DNA from: Alphaproteobacteria bacterium
Lineage (GTDB): Bacteria > Pseudomonadota > Alphaproteobacteria > Caulobacterales > Parvularculaceae
NCBI GenBank assembly: GCA_013151255.1
Contig: JAADIQ010000085.1
Location: forward strand, 1 to 51,684
Length of the DNA stretch: 51,684 nt
Direction of reading: 5' to 3'
Numbering within the stretch: the stretch's first letter is position 1; each line of letters starts with the position of its first letter. The notes beneath the pieces are model-generated. The model had not been told where the DNA came from, made no database searches, and saw nothing but the letters and a program-made list of their open reading frames with translations. Position numbers and translations under genes: made by a program. Positions 36,187-44,505 of this stretch are shown piece by piece.

Positions 36187-38406
36187 ATGACGTTACGAGA
36201 CAAGCAAATTTTATCTAGCTTACTATCCATGAATCTGTTGATTCCAGCAAATGCGTTTGCGCAGGAACAAAAAACGGATGGATTGGACGAAATCATTGTA
36301 ACGTCGCAATATCGCGAACAACGCCTGCAAGAAGTTCCAGCTTCGGTTAAGGCCTTCACGGCCGCGGACATAACCCGCGCCGGCATTTCCTCCACCCAAG
36401 ACTTCGTCGATATGACCCCGAATATGACCCTCGATGACTCATTTACCTACGGCAACACCTTTGTCGTCATGCGCGGCGTGACACAAATCAACAACGCCGA
36501 CTCTCCGGTCGCAATCGTTATCGACGGGGTCCCCCAGAACAACCAAAAACAGTTTAAAATGGATCTGTTTGATATAGAACGCATCGAGGTTTTGAAGGGG
36601 CCCCAAGGCGCGCTATACGGACGCAACGCCATTGGCGGCGCCATCAATATCGTAACCAAACAGCCGACCAACGAGCTTGACGGTAAATTTTCCGCCGGGA
36701 TTGAAAACGGCGTCGGGTTCAAGTTGGGCGGCGTGGTCAGCGGACCGCTTGTTGAAGACAAGGTTCTGTTCAGGGTGGCGGGGTCATATCTGCAAACAGA
36801 CGGGCTGATTACAAACACCTTCCTCAATGAGAAAGTCGATTTTGTCGACCACGATTATTCTATTCGCGGCAAGCTGACCATTAACGCCAGTGAAAATCTG
36901 AACATCGATCTTCGCGCCTCCTATCGCAACTATCAGGCCGGCTCAAGCTACGATGTCCCGGTCCGGCATAATGGCGACCCGACCATTCGCAATGGAACGG
37001 CCAACGACATTTTCGACCCCAATGAAAACATCGTTGGCCTGACACAGGGCAAAACGAGCGAGCTCACGGCGAAAATAGATCTGGATACAGATATCGGAAC
37101 ATTTACGTCGATTACCGGCTACACGGATTTGAGCGAATTTTACGAAGCGGATATCGATTTCTCGAACCAGGCCTTCGATCCAACCTTTGGCGGTTTTGCC
37201 GGCCTTCTGTCGTTTCTTGATTTCCTGGGTATCTATACGGCCCCGGCGGGGACCATCGGCATCGGCCAGGGGCAGATTCTGGATTTGGATTTATTCAGCC
37301 AGGAACTCAGGCTTGTCTCACCAGACGAAAATCGTCTTCGATATATTCTGGGGGCGTTCTATATCCACACCAATCGCGACCTTCAAACCAGATTGTTTGC
37401 GGACGTCAACAGCCAGCGCAATCAGATTGACGACCCGGCTCTGGTCTTTATCGATGCAAGGGAAAGCAATTCGAATGACGCGTGGTCGGTGTTTGGCCAG
37501 TTGGAATATGATTTGTCGGACAACTTAACAGCGCAGGTTTCGTTGCGTTACGACGAAGACAACCGATCACAGACGGACCTGAGCTCTGGCATGACGCGCG
37601 ACAGGAAATTTACCAGCGTCCAGCCCAAAGCTACGCTGACATATGAGTTCAACGGAGACTCGCTTGGATATCTCACCTATAGCACCGGCTTTCGCTCAGG
37701 TGGTTTTAATGCGCCAGTCGTGACCTTCCCTACATTCGAGGACGAAACGCTGACCAACTATGAAATAGGCTACAAGACCACTCTCGCGGACAACCGATTG
37801 GTATTGAATACGGCGGTTTTTTATTCGGATAGTGAAGACTTCCAGTTCTTCTATCTGGATCTGGCGACCGGCCAGCAAATTATCCAGAACCTTGCGGCGG
37901 TGGACATCTGGGGGGTCGATATTGACTTCCGGGCGGCGGTTTCTGAAAATCTGACCTTGTCCGGAGGCGTCGGTTATACGGATACGAATATCAAAGAGCT
38001 TGGATCGGCGGCTCTTGAGGCAAGCCTGACGGCCGCTGGCGTCGATACCGCCAGCGTGCCCGGAAACAAAACCCCAAAGACGACGAATTGGACCGTCAAT
38101 CTGGGGGCGCAATATGATTTTGTGGTGTCCAATAGTATCGACGCCTATCTGCGCGTTGACTACGAATATCGAGGCGACAAATATTGGCAGATCGATAATC
38201 TGGATGTGCAAGATCCCATTCATCTGCTGAATTTCCGAGCCGCGATGAATACCGGCAACTGGTCACTTTCGGCCTATGTGAAAAATCTCACTGATGAGCG
38301 GTATTACACCGACTTTAACCCGGGTGAATTTCTTGGGCTTGCCATTGATTTGGGATATCCTAGCAAGCCGAGAACCTATGGTGCGGGCGTAACCTATAGA
38401 TTTTAG
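36187..38406 (+). CDS. TonB-dependent outer-membrane receptor
   Basis: A 739-residue receptor: signal peptide (about residues 1-24, ANAFAQ), then a TonB-box-like DEIIVTSQ, a plug domain (VPASVKAFTAADITRAGI; IDGVPQ; GPQGALYGRNAIGGAINIVTKQP) and a 22-strand-type barrel ending in the terminal aromatic GAGVTYRF. GGAGG-like TGGAGG lies 8 bases before ATG 36187; the open frame upstream is not used. It follows the creatininase gene by 49 bases in the same direction, and presumably imports the substrate of the three enzymes across the outer membrane. No inner-membrane permease is in the cluster. The specificity cannot be read; its broad IYTAPAG/FRSGGFNAP segments resemble the general TonB receptors of sphingomonad-type alphaproteobacteria. 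Confidence 0.93.
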   Translation: MTLRDKQILSSLLSMNLLIPANAFAQEQKTDGLDEIIVTSQYREQRLQEVPASVKAFTAADITRAGISSTQDFVDMTPNMTLDDSFTYGNTFVVMRGVTQINNADSPVAIVIDGVPQNNQKQFKMDLFDIERIEVLKGPQGALYGRNAIGGAINIVTKQPTNELDGKFSAGIENGVGFKLGGVVSGPLVEDKVLFRVAGSYLQTDGLITNTFLNEKVDFVDHDYSIRGKLTINASENLNIDLRASYRNYQAGSSYDVPVRHNGDPTIRNGTANDIFDPNENIVGLTQGKTSELTAKIDLDTDIGTFTSITGYTDLSEFYEADIDFSNQAFDPTFGGFAGLLSFLDFLGIYTAPAGTIGIGQGQILDLDLFSQELRLVSPDENRLRYILGAFYIHTNRDLQTRLFADVNSQRNQIDDPALVFIDARESNSNDAWSVFGQLEYDLSDNLTAQVSLRYDEDNRSQTDLSSGMTRDRKFTSVQPKATLTYEFNGDSLGYLTYSTGFRSGGFNAPVVTFPTFEDETLTNYEIGYKTTLADNRLVLNTAVFYSDSEDFQFFYLDLATGQQIIQNLAAVDIWGVDIDFRAAVSENLTLSGGVGYTDTNIKELGSAALEASLTAAGVDTASVPGNKTPKTTNWTVNLGAQYDFVVSNSIDAYLRVDYEYRGDKYWQIDNLDVQDPIHLLNFRAAMNTGNWSLSAYVKNLTDERYYTDFNPGEFLGLAIDLGYPSKPRTYGAGVTYRF

Positions 38407-38812
38407 GACAGTCTCTGGACTTTCCAGGATTTAGTTTCGAGTTCGGTGCTCGTTTGTATCCCTCCTAATTTCAGGGCGCCGCGTCGATTGCCGAACGTCT
38501 TGGCAAATCTCTTGGATCGGACAGACCGACATCATCGCCTCGATCGATACGTCGCTCGGTATCGAGCGCCCATACGTCGGCTTCGGACTTGCGCCGAAAG
38601 GTGTTGGACGCGTATTGACCTTTGCGTATAATTTGGACGCGCCAATTGCCGGATTTCGTTTTTGTAAAAGAAACCGTATTTGTGTGCGCTCAGTGTGCAA
38701 TGACAGTGGGAAACCGTGGGGACAGTGGGAAACCACGAGACAAACCGCGAAAATTAGTGCACACGCGAGTGCGCAGGTTCTCTTTTAGTCGGTTGATAAT
38801 ATTGAAATAACT
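38407..38812. other. Gene-free region with a possible gene remnant and tandem 14-base repeats
   Basis: These 406 bases hold no convincing intact gene. The frame 38516-38788 has no start but reads TDIIASIDTSLGIERPYVGF then GLAPKGVGRVLTFAYNLDAP, which looks like once-coding sequence; the phase just upstream reads AASIAERLGKSL in a different frame. I do not recognise the family. At 38702-38715 and 38721-38734 the 14-mer GACAGTGGGAAACC is repeated with a 19-base period, and CGTGG/CCACG arms flank the second copy. This is the right-hand edge of the accessory region, where insertions leave such debris. Confidence 0.4.
38702..38734. repeat. Tandem direct repeat GACAGTGGGAAACC, two copies
   Basis: Two exact 14-base copies, starting at 38702 and 38721, separated by GTGGG. 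Arms CGTGG (38715-38719) and CCACG (38733-38737) can pair across the second copy. I did not notice the motif elsewhere in the window. It may be part of a dispersed repeat family or the footprint of a mobile element. Confidence 0.6.
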
Positions 38813-39793
38813 ATGAAAAATCAACCACATAGGTTCTGTGTCGCGCCGATGATGGACGGCACCGATCGGCATTGCCGGTATTTCCATCGGCTGCTGACCG
38901 CGCGCGCGCGGCTTTATACTGAAATGATTACCGCGGAGGCGATCATTCATGGCGATCGCGAGCGCTTGCTCGGGTTTGATGCGCGCGAGCACGCGGTCGC
39001 GCTGCAGCTTGGCGGCGGTGATCCGGTTAAGCTTGCGGAGGCGGCGAGGGTTGGCGCGGTTTTTGGCTATGACGAGATTAACCTCAATGTCGGCTGTCCG
39101 TCGGGCCGGGTGCAGTCGGGCGCTTTTGGCGCTTGTTTGATGAAAGAGCCGGCGCTGGTGGCGCGCTGTGTCGCGGCGATGCGCGATGCGGTGGATATTC
39201 CGGTGACGGTGAAATGCCGCATTGGCGTTGATGATCAGGACCCGGAGGAGGCGCTCTTCGCGTTTATTGATACAGTCGCGCAATCGGGCTGCAAAATTTT
39301 CATCGTTCATGCGCGCAAGGCCTGGCTCGACGGCTTAAGCCCAAAAGAAAACCGCACCATTCCGCCGCTAGATTATGGTCTTGTGCGCCGCCTCAAGCGC
39401 GAGCGTTCGGCGCTGACCGTGGTGTTGAACGGCGGGCTGGAAACCCTCGCCCAAGCAGGTGAGGGGCTTAACGGTGTCGATGGCGTCATGCTTGGACGCG
39501 CCGCTTATGGAACGCCTTATATTTTGTCGGATGTTGACCGGGACTTCTTCGACGACACAGGGTCGGCGCCGCTGCGCGAGGATATTGTGCGCGCAATGTC
39601 GGAATATCTGAAGGCGCAATTTGTGCTGGGCGTGCGGCCACATTCGATTACCCGGCATATGCTCGGGCTGTTTCATGGCAGTCCCGGCGCGCGGGTCTGG
39701 CGGCGGTTTTTGTCTGAAAACGCACCCGCATCACGCGACGATATTTTAGATCGCGCCGCAGACGCCATGCGCAACAAATATGCGGCGGCATAG
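38813..39793 (+). CDS. dusA: tRNA dihydrouridine(20/20a) synthase DusA
   Basis: FMN- and NADPH-dependent reduction of uridines 20/20a in the tRNA D-loop. It has 326 residues, matching DusA. Landmarks: FCVAPMMDGTDRHCRYFHRL, YTEMITAEAI, LQLGGGDP, then NLNVGCPSGRVQSGAFGACL with the conserved GCPS cysteine, and VKCRIGVDDQD, VHARKAWLDGLSPKENR (the DusA-specific insertion), LNGGLE and MLGRAAYGTPY. It starts at ATG 38813 right after the repeat region. TSUP follows after 2 bases. Confidence 0.95.
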   Translation: MKNQPHRFCVAPMMDGTDRHCRYFHRLLTARARLYTEMITAEAIIHGDRERLLGFDAREHAVALQLGGGDPVKLAEAARVGAVFGYDEINLNVGCPSGRVQSGAFGACLMKEPALVARCVAAMRDAVDIPVTVKCRIGVDDQDPEEALFAFIDTVAQSGCKIFIVHARKAWLDGLSPKENRTIPPLDYGLVRRLKRERSALTVVLNGGLETLAQAGEGLNGVDGVMLGRAAYGTPYILSDVDRDFFDDTGSAPLREDIVRAMSEYLKAQFVLGVRPHSITRHMLGLFHGSPGARVWRRFLSENAPASRDDILDRAADAMRNKYAAA

Positions 39794-39795
39794 TC

Positions 39796-40629
39796 GTGGC
39801 CCTTCTTGACCTCCTTTCCGATCACGCATTTTTAGTTCTCGGCGTGATGCTGGCCGGTATTCTTGCGGGCTTTGCCGGCGGCATGTTCGGCATTGGCGGC
39901 GGCATCATTACGGTGCCGGTTTTATATGCGGTGTTTCAGTCGCTCGGCGTGGGCGAGGAGGCGAGCCTTAAAACCGCCATCGGCACTTCGCTCAGCGTCA
40001 TTGTCGTCACATCAATCCGTTCCCTGATGACCCACCATCGCGCTGGCCATGTGGATGGCGAAATGTTGCGCGCCTGGGCGCCTTGGATTGCGCTGGGCGC
40101 CGCCGCCGGCGGCATCCTCGCGCGCTGGGCGCCGGTTGAGGTGTTGACCATCATCTTTGCCGGCGGCGCGGTTTATATCGGCTACCGGCGGATATTTCCG
40201 AAGAACCGAACGACGGCGGACGTCAACCTCATGCGCAAGCGCCTGAAAATACCGCTCGGCGCCGGGACCGGATTGTTCTCCAGCCTGATGGGGCTCGGCG
40301 GCGGCGCGGTCGGCGTCATGGTGATGACGTTGGCCGGCCGGCCGATGCACCAGGCGATTGCGACATCAGCAGGCTTCGGGATTGCGGTCGCGGTTCCGGG
40401 GGTGATCGGTTTTATGATTTCCGGCTGGGGCGCGCCCGGCCTGCCGCCAGCCTCGTTCGGCTTCGTCAATGCGGCGGCGTTTGTGGCGATGGCGTCGATG
40501 GCGGCGATCACCGCGCCAATTGGCGCCCGGCTTGCGCATCGGCTTAATGGCGCCTTCCTGTCAAAGATGTTCGGGCTTTATGTCTTCATCGCGGCGGCGG
40601 GCCTGGTTTGGGACGTTTTTCACCCATAG
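39796..40629 (+). CDS. TSUP (TauE/SafE) family membrane permease
   Basis: A 277-residue protein with about eight hydrophobic segments and the glycine-rich motif GGMFGIGGGIITVPVLY near residue 25, repeated in the second half as GLGGGAVGVMVM. This internal repeat defines the sulfite/sulfoacetate exporter (TauE/SafE, TSUP) family. The substrate is unknown; members move small sulfur- or carboxyl-containing anions. The GTG start at 39796 is 2 bases after dusA, so the two are co-transcribed. A charged linker FPKNRTTADVNLMRKRLKI separates the halves. Confidence 0.92.
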   Translation: MALLDLLSDHAFLVLGVMLAGILAGFAGGMFGIGGGIITVPVLYAVFQSLGVGEEASLKTAIGTSLSVIVVTSIRSLMTHHRAGHVDGEMLRAWAPWIALGAAAGGILARWAPVEVLTIIFAGGAVYIGYRRIFPKNRTTADVNLMRKRLKIPLGAGTGLFSSLMGLGGGAVGVMVMTLAGRPMHQAIATSAGFGIAVAVPGVIGFMISGWGAPGLPPASFGFVNAAAFVAMASMAAITAPIGARLAHRLNGAFLSKMFGLYVFIAAAGLVWDVFHP

Positions 40630-40729
40630 GGTGTTGGGTTAAAAATGTTGCAACGCGAAAATTCTTGTTTCCATCGCGCGCGCGCCCTGATAAGATTTTC
40701 AGAGCATGAAGCAGTGAGCCCTGTCGACC

Positions 40730-41698
40730 ATGGAAACGATTATTTCAGGCGTCGGCAGTTATCTGCCCGAAAATGCCGTCACCAATACCGAACTCGCCAA
40801 ACGCATCGACACGTCGGATGAGTGGATCCGCTCGCGCAGCGGCATCGGCCAGCGTCATTTCGCGGCCGACGATCAGGCGACATCGGATATGGCGCGCGAA
40901 GCGGGGTGGAACGCGCTGGAGCAGGCGGGTCTGAAGCCTTCCGATATCGGGCTGATCATTGTGGCGACCGTAACGCCGGACAAAACCTTTCCCTCGACAG
41001 CCGTTTACGTCCAGCAAAAACTCGGCGTGCCGCCCTGCATCGCCTTTGACGTGTCGGCGGCTTGTGCAGGCTTCATCTATGCGATGAATATCGCCCATGG
41101 CTTCATCACCACAGGGCAAGTCAAACACGCGCTGATTATTGGCGCGGAGAAACTGTCATGTTTTCTTGACTGGAATGACCGCGCGACCTGCGTGTTGTTC
41201 GGCGATGGCGCGGGCGCGGCTATTTTAAGCGGCGTCCCGGCGCGCACAGCGGCGCGGCCGAGAGGCATATTGGCGACGTATCTGGCGGCCGATGGGCGGC
41301 TTGCAAAACATCTTTACGCTGATGGCGGCCCGTCGACCACTGGCACGGTCGGCCAGGTGCGGATGAACGGCAAGGAAGTCTTCCGCAACGCGGTTCAGGA
41401 AATTGCCGGCGCGGTGTTTGAAGTCACCGAGCGCGCCAAGGTCAGCCGTCACGATATCGACTGGTTCGTGCCGCATCAGGCCAATATTCGCATCATTCAT
41501 TCCTGCGCCAAGAAGCTGGAGCTCGACGAGAGTAAAGTCATCGTCACCATCGACAAACACGCCAACACATCCTCGGCGTCCATCCCGCTGGCGCTCGATG
41601 TCGGCATTCGCGACGGGCGCATTAAGCGCGGCGACCTCCTAGTGTTCGCTGCTTTGGGCGGCGGGTTGGCGTGGGGTTCGGCGTTGGTGCGGTACTAA
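40730..41698 (+). CDS. fabH: Beta-ketoacyl-ACP synthase III (FabH)
   Basis: Condensing enzyme that starts fatty acid synthesis from acetyl-CoA and malonyl-ACP. It has 322 residues. Active-site Cys112 in DVSAACAGFIYAM, the histidine in WFVPHQANIRI and the asparagine in KHANTSSASIPLAL form the usual Cys-His-Asn triad. DTSDEWIRSRSGI and LFGDGAGAAIL are FabH-typical. It stands alone here rather than in plsX-fabH, so it could be a second copy with other chain preference. The gene lies in a 100-base gap after TSUP. Confidence 0.92.
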   Translation: METIISGVGSYLPENAVTNTELAKRIDTSDEWIRSRSGIGQRHFAADDQATSDMAREAGWNALEQAGLKPSDIGLIIVATVTPDKTFPSTAVYVQQKLGVPPCIAFDVSAACAGFIYAMNIAHGFITTGQVKHALIIGAEKLSCFLDWNDRATCVLFGDGAGAAILSGVPARTAARPRGILATYLAADGRLAKHLYADGGPSTTGTVGQVRMNGKEVFRNAVQEIAGAVFEVTERAKVSRHDIDWFVPHQANIRIIHSCAKKLELDESKVIVTIDKHANTSSASIPLALDVGIRDGRIKRGDLLVFAALGGGLAWGSALVRY

Positions 41699-41731
41699 AG
41701 CGATTATAGCGTAAGCTTCATGAGGCATGAC

Positions 41732-42673
41732 ATGCGTAATTTTTTACGAACGATTTTCGTGACTGCCGTTTTTAGCGTTCTTGGAGCATGCGTTTCCAAT
41801 AATGCGCCAGACGGCATTCCTGATGCAGCGGTAGACGAAGCTGCTGAAGGGACATTGCAGCAAAAGCCAATCATCATTGGGCAATCTTTTTCGCTGCCAT
41901 CAATCATTATGGGTGAGGCGAGAGAGATTAATGTGTGGGTTCCGCCCAGCTATGAGGAGGGCGAAAAATCTTATCCGGTGCTTTATGTCATCGATGGCGC
42001 GGCTGATCAGGATTTCCATCACATTAGCGCTCTCGGGCAATTAACAACCCTCAACGGTGATTATGACGAAATGATTGTTGTCGGCATTGGCACCCGGGAT
42101 CGCCTGAGGGAATTGACGTCAAAGCCTAAGGATCCACGCTACATTCGAAACCCTCCAGATAGCGGTGATGGCGCGACCTTCCGCAAGCATGTCAGCGATG
42201 AGGTCATACCGTTTATAGAAGTGCGCTACCGCACCAATGATCGCCGCGCGGTGATTGGCGAGTCTCTGGCAGGGCTTTGGATCGCCGAGGTTTTTTTTAG
42301 GGCGCCTGATTTGTTTACAGACTATATTTCGATCAGTCCAAGTTTGTGGTGGGATGATAAAGCACTCGCTAAAGATGCAGATGCAATTCTTGCACAATTT
42401 CCTGCTGGGGAGAGGCGTTTATATTTCACGATGGCGAATGAGGGCGGAACCATGCAAGGAGGGCTCGATTTGATCATAGCGGCGATCAAAAAACATCAGC
42501 CCAAGGGGCTTAAATGGCATTATGTTGATCGCCGTAAATCGGAAGTGCATTCAACTATTTATCACGGCGCAGCTCTTGACGCACTGCGCATTCTATTCGG
42601 GCGGCCAGCGCCTGATTATGGTGAAACGCCATGGTATCTCACCGAAGACGGCCAGCCGCCAACGGACCCTTAA
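41732..42673 (+). CDS. Esterase-like alpha/beta hydrolase lipoprotein (PF00756 type)
   Basis: A 313-residue putative esterase of the Esterase D/Fes family. A lipoprotein signal is present: MRNFLRTIFVTAVFSVLGAC with the lipobox LGAC, so it should be anchored in an envelope membrane. The fold landmarks are INVWVPPSYEEGEKSYPVLY, VIDGAADQDF, VVGIGTRDR and the nucleophile elbow GESLAGLW, where a Gly-x-Ser-x-Ala stands for the usual Gly-x-Ser-x-Gly. The C-terminal histidine is in EVHSTIYH. I choose ATG 41732 because GAGG lies six bases upstream and it gives the clean signal; ATG 41720 is in frame without a Shine-Dalgarno. IroE- or Fes-like siderophore esterases are one possibility; no siderophore genes are near. 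Confidence 0.82.
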   Translation: MRNFLRTIFVTAVFSVLGACVSNNAPDGIPDAAVDEAAEGTLQQKPIIIGQSFSLPSIIMGEAREINVWVPPSYEEGEKSYPVLYVIDGAADQDFHHISALGQLTTLNGDYDEMIVVGIGTRDRLRELTSKPKDPRYIRNPPDSGDGATFRKHVSDEVIPFIEVRYRTNDRRAVIGESLAGLWIAEVFFRAPDLFTDYISISPSLWWDDKALAKDADAILAQFPAGERRLYFTMANEGGTMQGGLDLIIAAIKKHQPKGLKWHYVDRRKSEVHSTIYHGAALDALRILFGRPAPDYGETPWYLTEDGQPPTDP

Positions 42674-42697
42674 GCACGGGCGCAGGCTGCGAGACTA

Positions 42698-44197
42698 TCA
42701 AATCTTCTGATTATAATCGCCAATTTCGGGATGCTGTTTAATCACCGCGTCCAGCTCGGCGAACATCGCCTTCATGTTTTCTTCCGAGGTTGGGCTTTCG
42801 ATCACTACCACAAGCTCGGGCTTGTTGGAGGATGCGCGCACCAACCCCCAGGTGCCGTCTTCGGCGGTGATGCGCACGCCGTTGATGGTGACGACGTCGC
42901 GGATTTTCTGGCCGATGATTTCGCCGCCCGCCGCTGCACGGTCGACAAAACTTTTGACGATTTTATCAACCACGCCATATTTGGTCTCATCCGCGCAATG
43001 CGGCGACATGGTCGGTGACTGATAGGTTTTGGCGAGTGATTTGCGCATATCGGAGAGCTTCTTGTCGGGGTTGCGGTCGAGCATTTGCAACAGGGCAATC
43101 GCAGCGATAAGGCCGTCATCATAGCCGCGGCCAATCGGCTCGTTAAAGAAGAAGTGCCCGGATTTTTCAAACCCCGCCAGCGCGCCCATCTCATGGCTCT
43201 TGCGTTTGATGTAGGAATGGCCGGTCTTCCAGTATTCGGTTTTGGCGCCATTGGCCTGCAATATCGGGTCGGTGACAAAAAGCCCGGTTGATTTCACATC
43301 GACAACGAATTGCGCGTTTTTGTGAAGCGCAGAGAGATCGCGCGCGAGCAGGACGCCGATTTTGTCGGCGAAAATCTCCTCGCCCTCATTATCGACGACG
43401 CCGCAGCGGTCGCCGTCGCCGTCAAAGCCGAGCGCAACGTCGGCGCCGTGTTCCATAACCGCATCACGCATGGCGTGCAGCATTTCCATGTCTTCCGGGT
43501 TCGGATTATAGCGCGGGAATGTGTGGTCAAGCTCGGCGTCCATCGGCACAACCTCAAGCCCAAGCCGCTCCAATGTTTCTGGCGCGAAGGCGCCCGCAGT
43601 GCCGTTGCCGCAGGCGGCGATGACTTTCATTTTGCGTTTAAAAGAAACGCCCTCGACCAGGTCGGCAATATAGCGCTCGCGCAAGCCCTCAACATATTTA
43701 TAGGCGCCGCCGGCAAAGTCTTTGTAGGCGCCTTTGAGAACAATTTCCTTCAGCCGGCCCATCTCGTCCGGGCCGAAGGTGAGGGGGCGGGCCGCGCCCA
43801 TTTTAACGCCGGTCCAGCCATTTTCATTGTGGCTCGCCGTCACCATCGCAACGCAATCAATCTCGAGATCGAACTGCGCGAAGTAAGCCACCGGCGACAG
43901 CGCAAGGCCGATATCGTTGACCTCTATGCCCGCAGTCATCAGCCCGACCGTCAGCGCCTGTTTGATGGAAATCGAATAGCTGCGAAAATCATGGCCGACA
44001 ACGATGCGCGGCGGCTTGCCCATTTCGCGGATCAGCGTGCCGAGCCCCTGGCCCAGCGCCTGGATGCCGAGCAGGTTAATTTCCGTTTCAAACAGCCAGC
44101 GCGCATCATATTCGCGAAATCCCGTGGGTTTGACCAGCGGAATTACCTCATAGGCGAGGGTGTTGGATTTTATGTCGGCGCGCGGGCTCGGCAGCAT
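42698..44197 (-). CDS. Phosphomannomutase/phosphoglucomutase
   Basis: Alpha-D-phosphohexomutase, 499 residues, interconverting hexose 1- and 6-phosphates for polysaccharide synthesis. The phosphoserine loop is TASHNENGWTG, the metal loop GFDGDGDRCG, the sugar-binding loop GFEKSGHFFF and the C-terminal phosphate loop RASSNKPELVV. The start ATG at 44197 has AAGGACGAG upstream and gives MLPSPRADIKSNTLAYEVIP; the open frame runs further but without family similarity. It is transcribed toward the esterase and converges with it; only 24 bases separate their ends. ManB/AlgC-type naming is uncertain. Confidence 0.93.
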   Translation of the reverse strand: MLPSPRADIKSNTLAYEVIPLVKPTGFREYDARWLFETEINLLGIQALGQGLGTLIREMGKPPRIVVGHDFRSYSISIKQALTVGLMTAGIEVNDIGLALSPVAYFAQFDLEIDCVAMVTASHNENGWTGVKMGAARPLTFGPDEMGRLKEIVLKGAYKDFAGGAYKYVEGLRERYIADLVEGVSFKRKMKVIAACGNGTAGAFAPETLERLGLEVVPMDAELDHTFPRYNPNPEDMEMLHAMRDAVMEHGADVALGFDGDGDRCGVVDNEGEEIFADKIGVLLARDLSALHKNAQFVVDVKSTGLFVTDPILQANGAKTEYWKTGHSYIKRKSHEMGALAGFEKSGHFFFNEPIGRGYDDGLIAAIALLQMLDRNPDKKLSDMRKSLAKTYQSPTMSPHCADETKYGVVDKIVKSFVDRAAAGGEIIGQKIRDVVTINGVRITAEDGTWGLVRASSNKPELVVVIESPTSEENMKAMFAELDAVIKQHPEIGDYNQKI

Positions 44198-44505
44198 GGA
44201 ACTCGTCCTTTGATGTGGAATTGCGGCGCACTTTAGGGCCGCGGGCGGCATATGCAACACCGGCGCCTGCGAGAAAGAATCACGCCTAATCCCGTGACAT
44301 TGGGGTGTTTTTTGACCATAGTCCCGCCTCTTCAAACCGTCGCACAGACGGGAATCACAGCATCGCACCGGCGGGGGCCGAGACGACAGGGTAGGGGTTC
44401 ATGGATTTGCCGTCAGCAATCAGCGATACCGGATTGCGCAGCCCGGCTGTCTTGACGCCAGATGTGGTGCGGAATTTCACTACAGCTTATCAAAAAGGGT
44501 GACGC
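44198..44505. other. Divergent spacer between phosphomannomutase and the nucleoside transporter
   Basis: 308 bases that must hold both promoters. A 33-codon ORF at 44401-44502 (MDLPSAISDTGLRSPAVLTP...) ends 3 bases before the transporter ATG, and its stop overlaps the transporter's ribosome binding region AAAGGGTGA. It could be a coupled leader peptide, but I see no homology and rate it weak. No convincing terminator, repeat or palindrome is visible. Confidence 0.3.

Noticed and set aside
38431-38736. Minus-strand ORF of about 100 codons in the gap before dusA
   Set aside because: Arg-, Ser- and Thr-rich with no motif or ribosome binding site; it overlaps the repeats and looks like chance.
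42698-42740. Convergent ends near the esterase and phosphomannomutase as a terminator
   Set aside because: I found no stable hairpin with a T-run in the 24-base gap.
44198-44368. N-terminal extension of the phosphomannomutase frame
   Set aside because: Low-complexity residues (CCDSRLCDG...) with no family match; the good ribosome binding site is at the internal ATG 44197.
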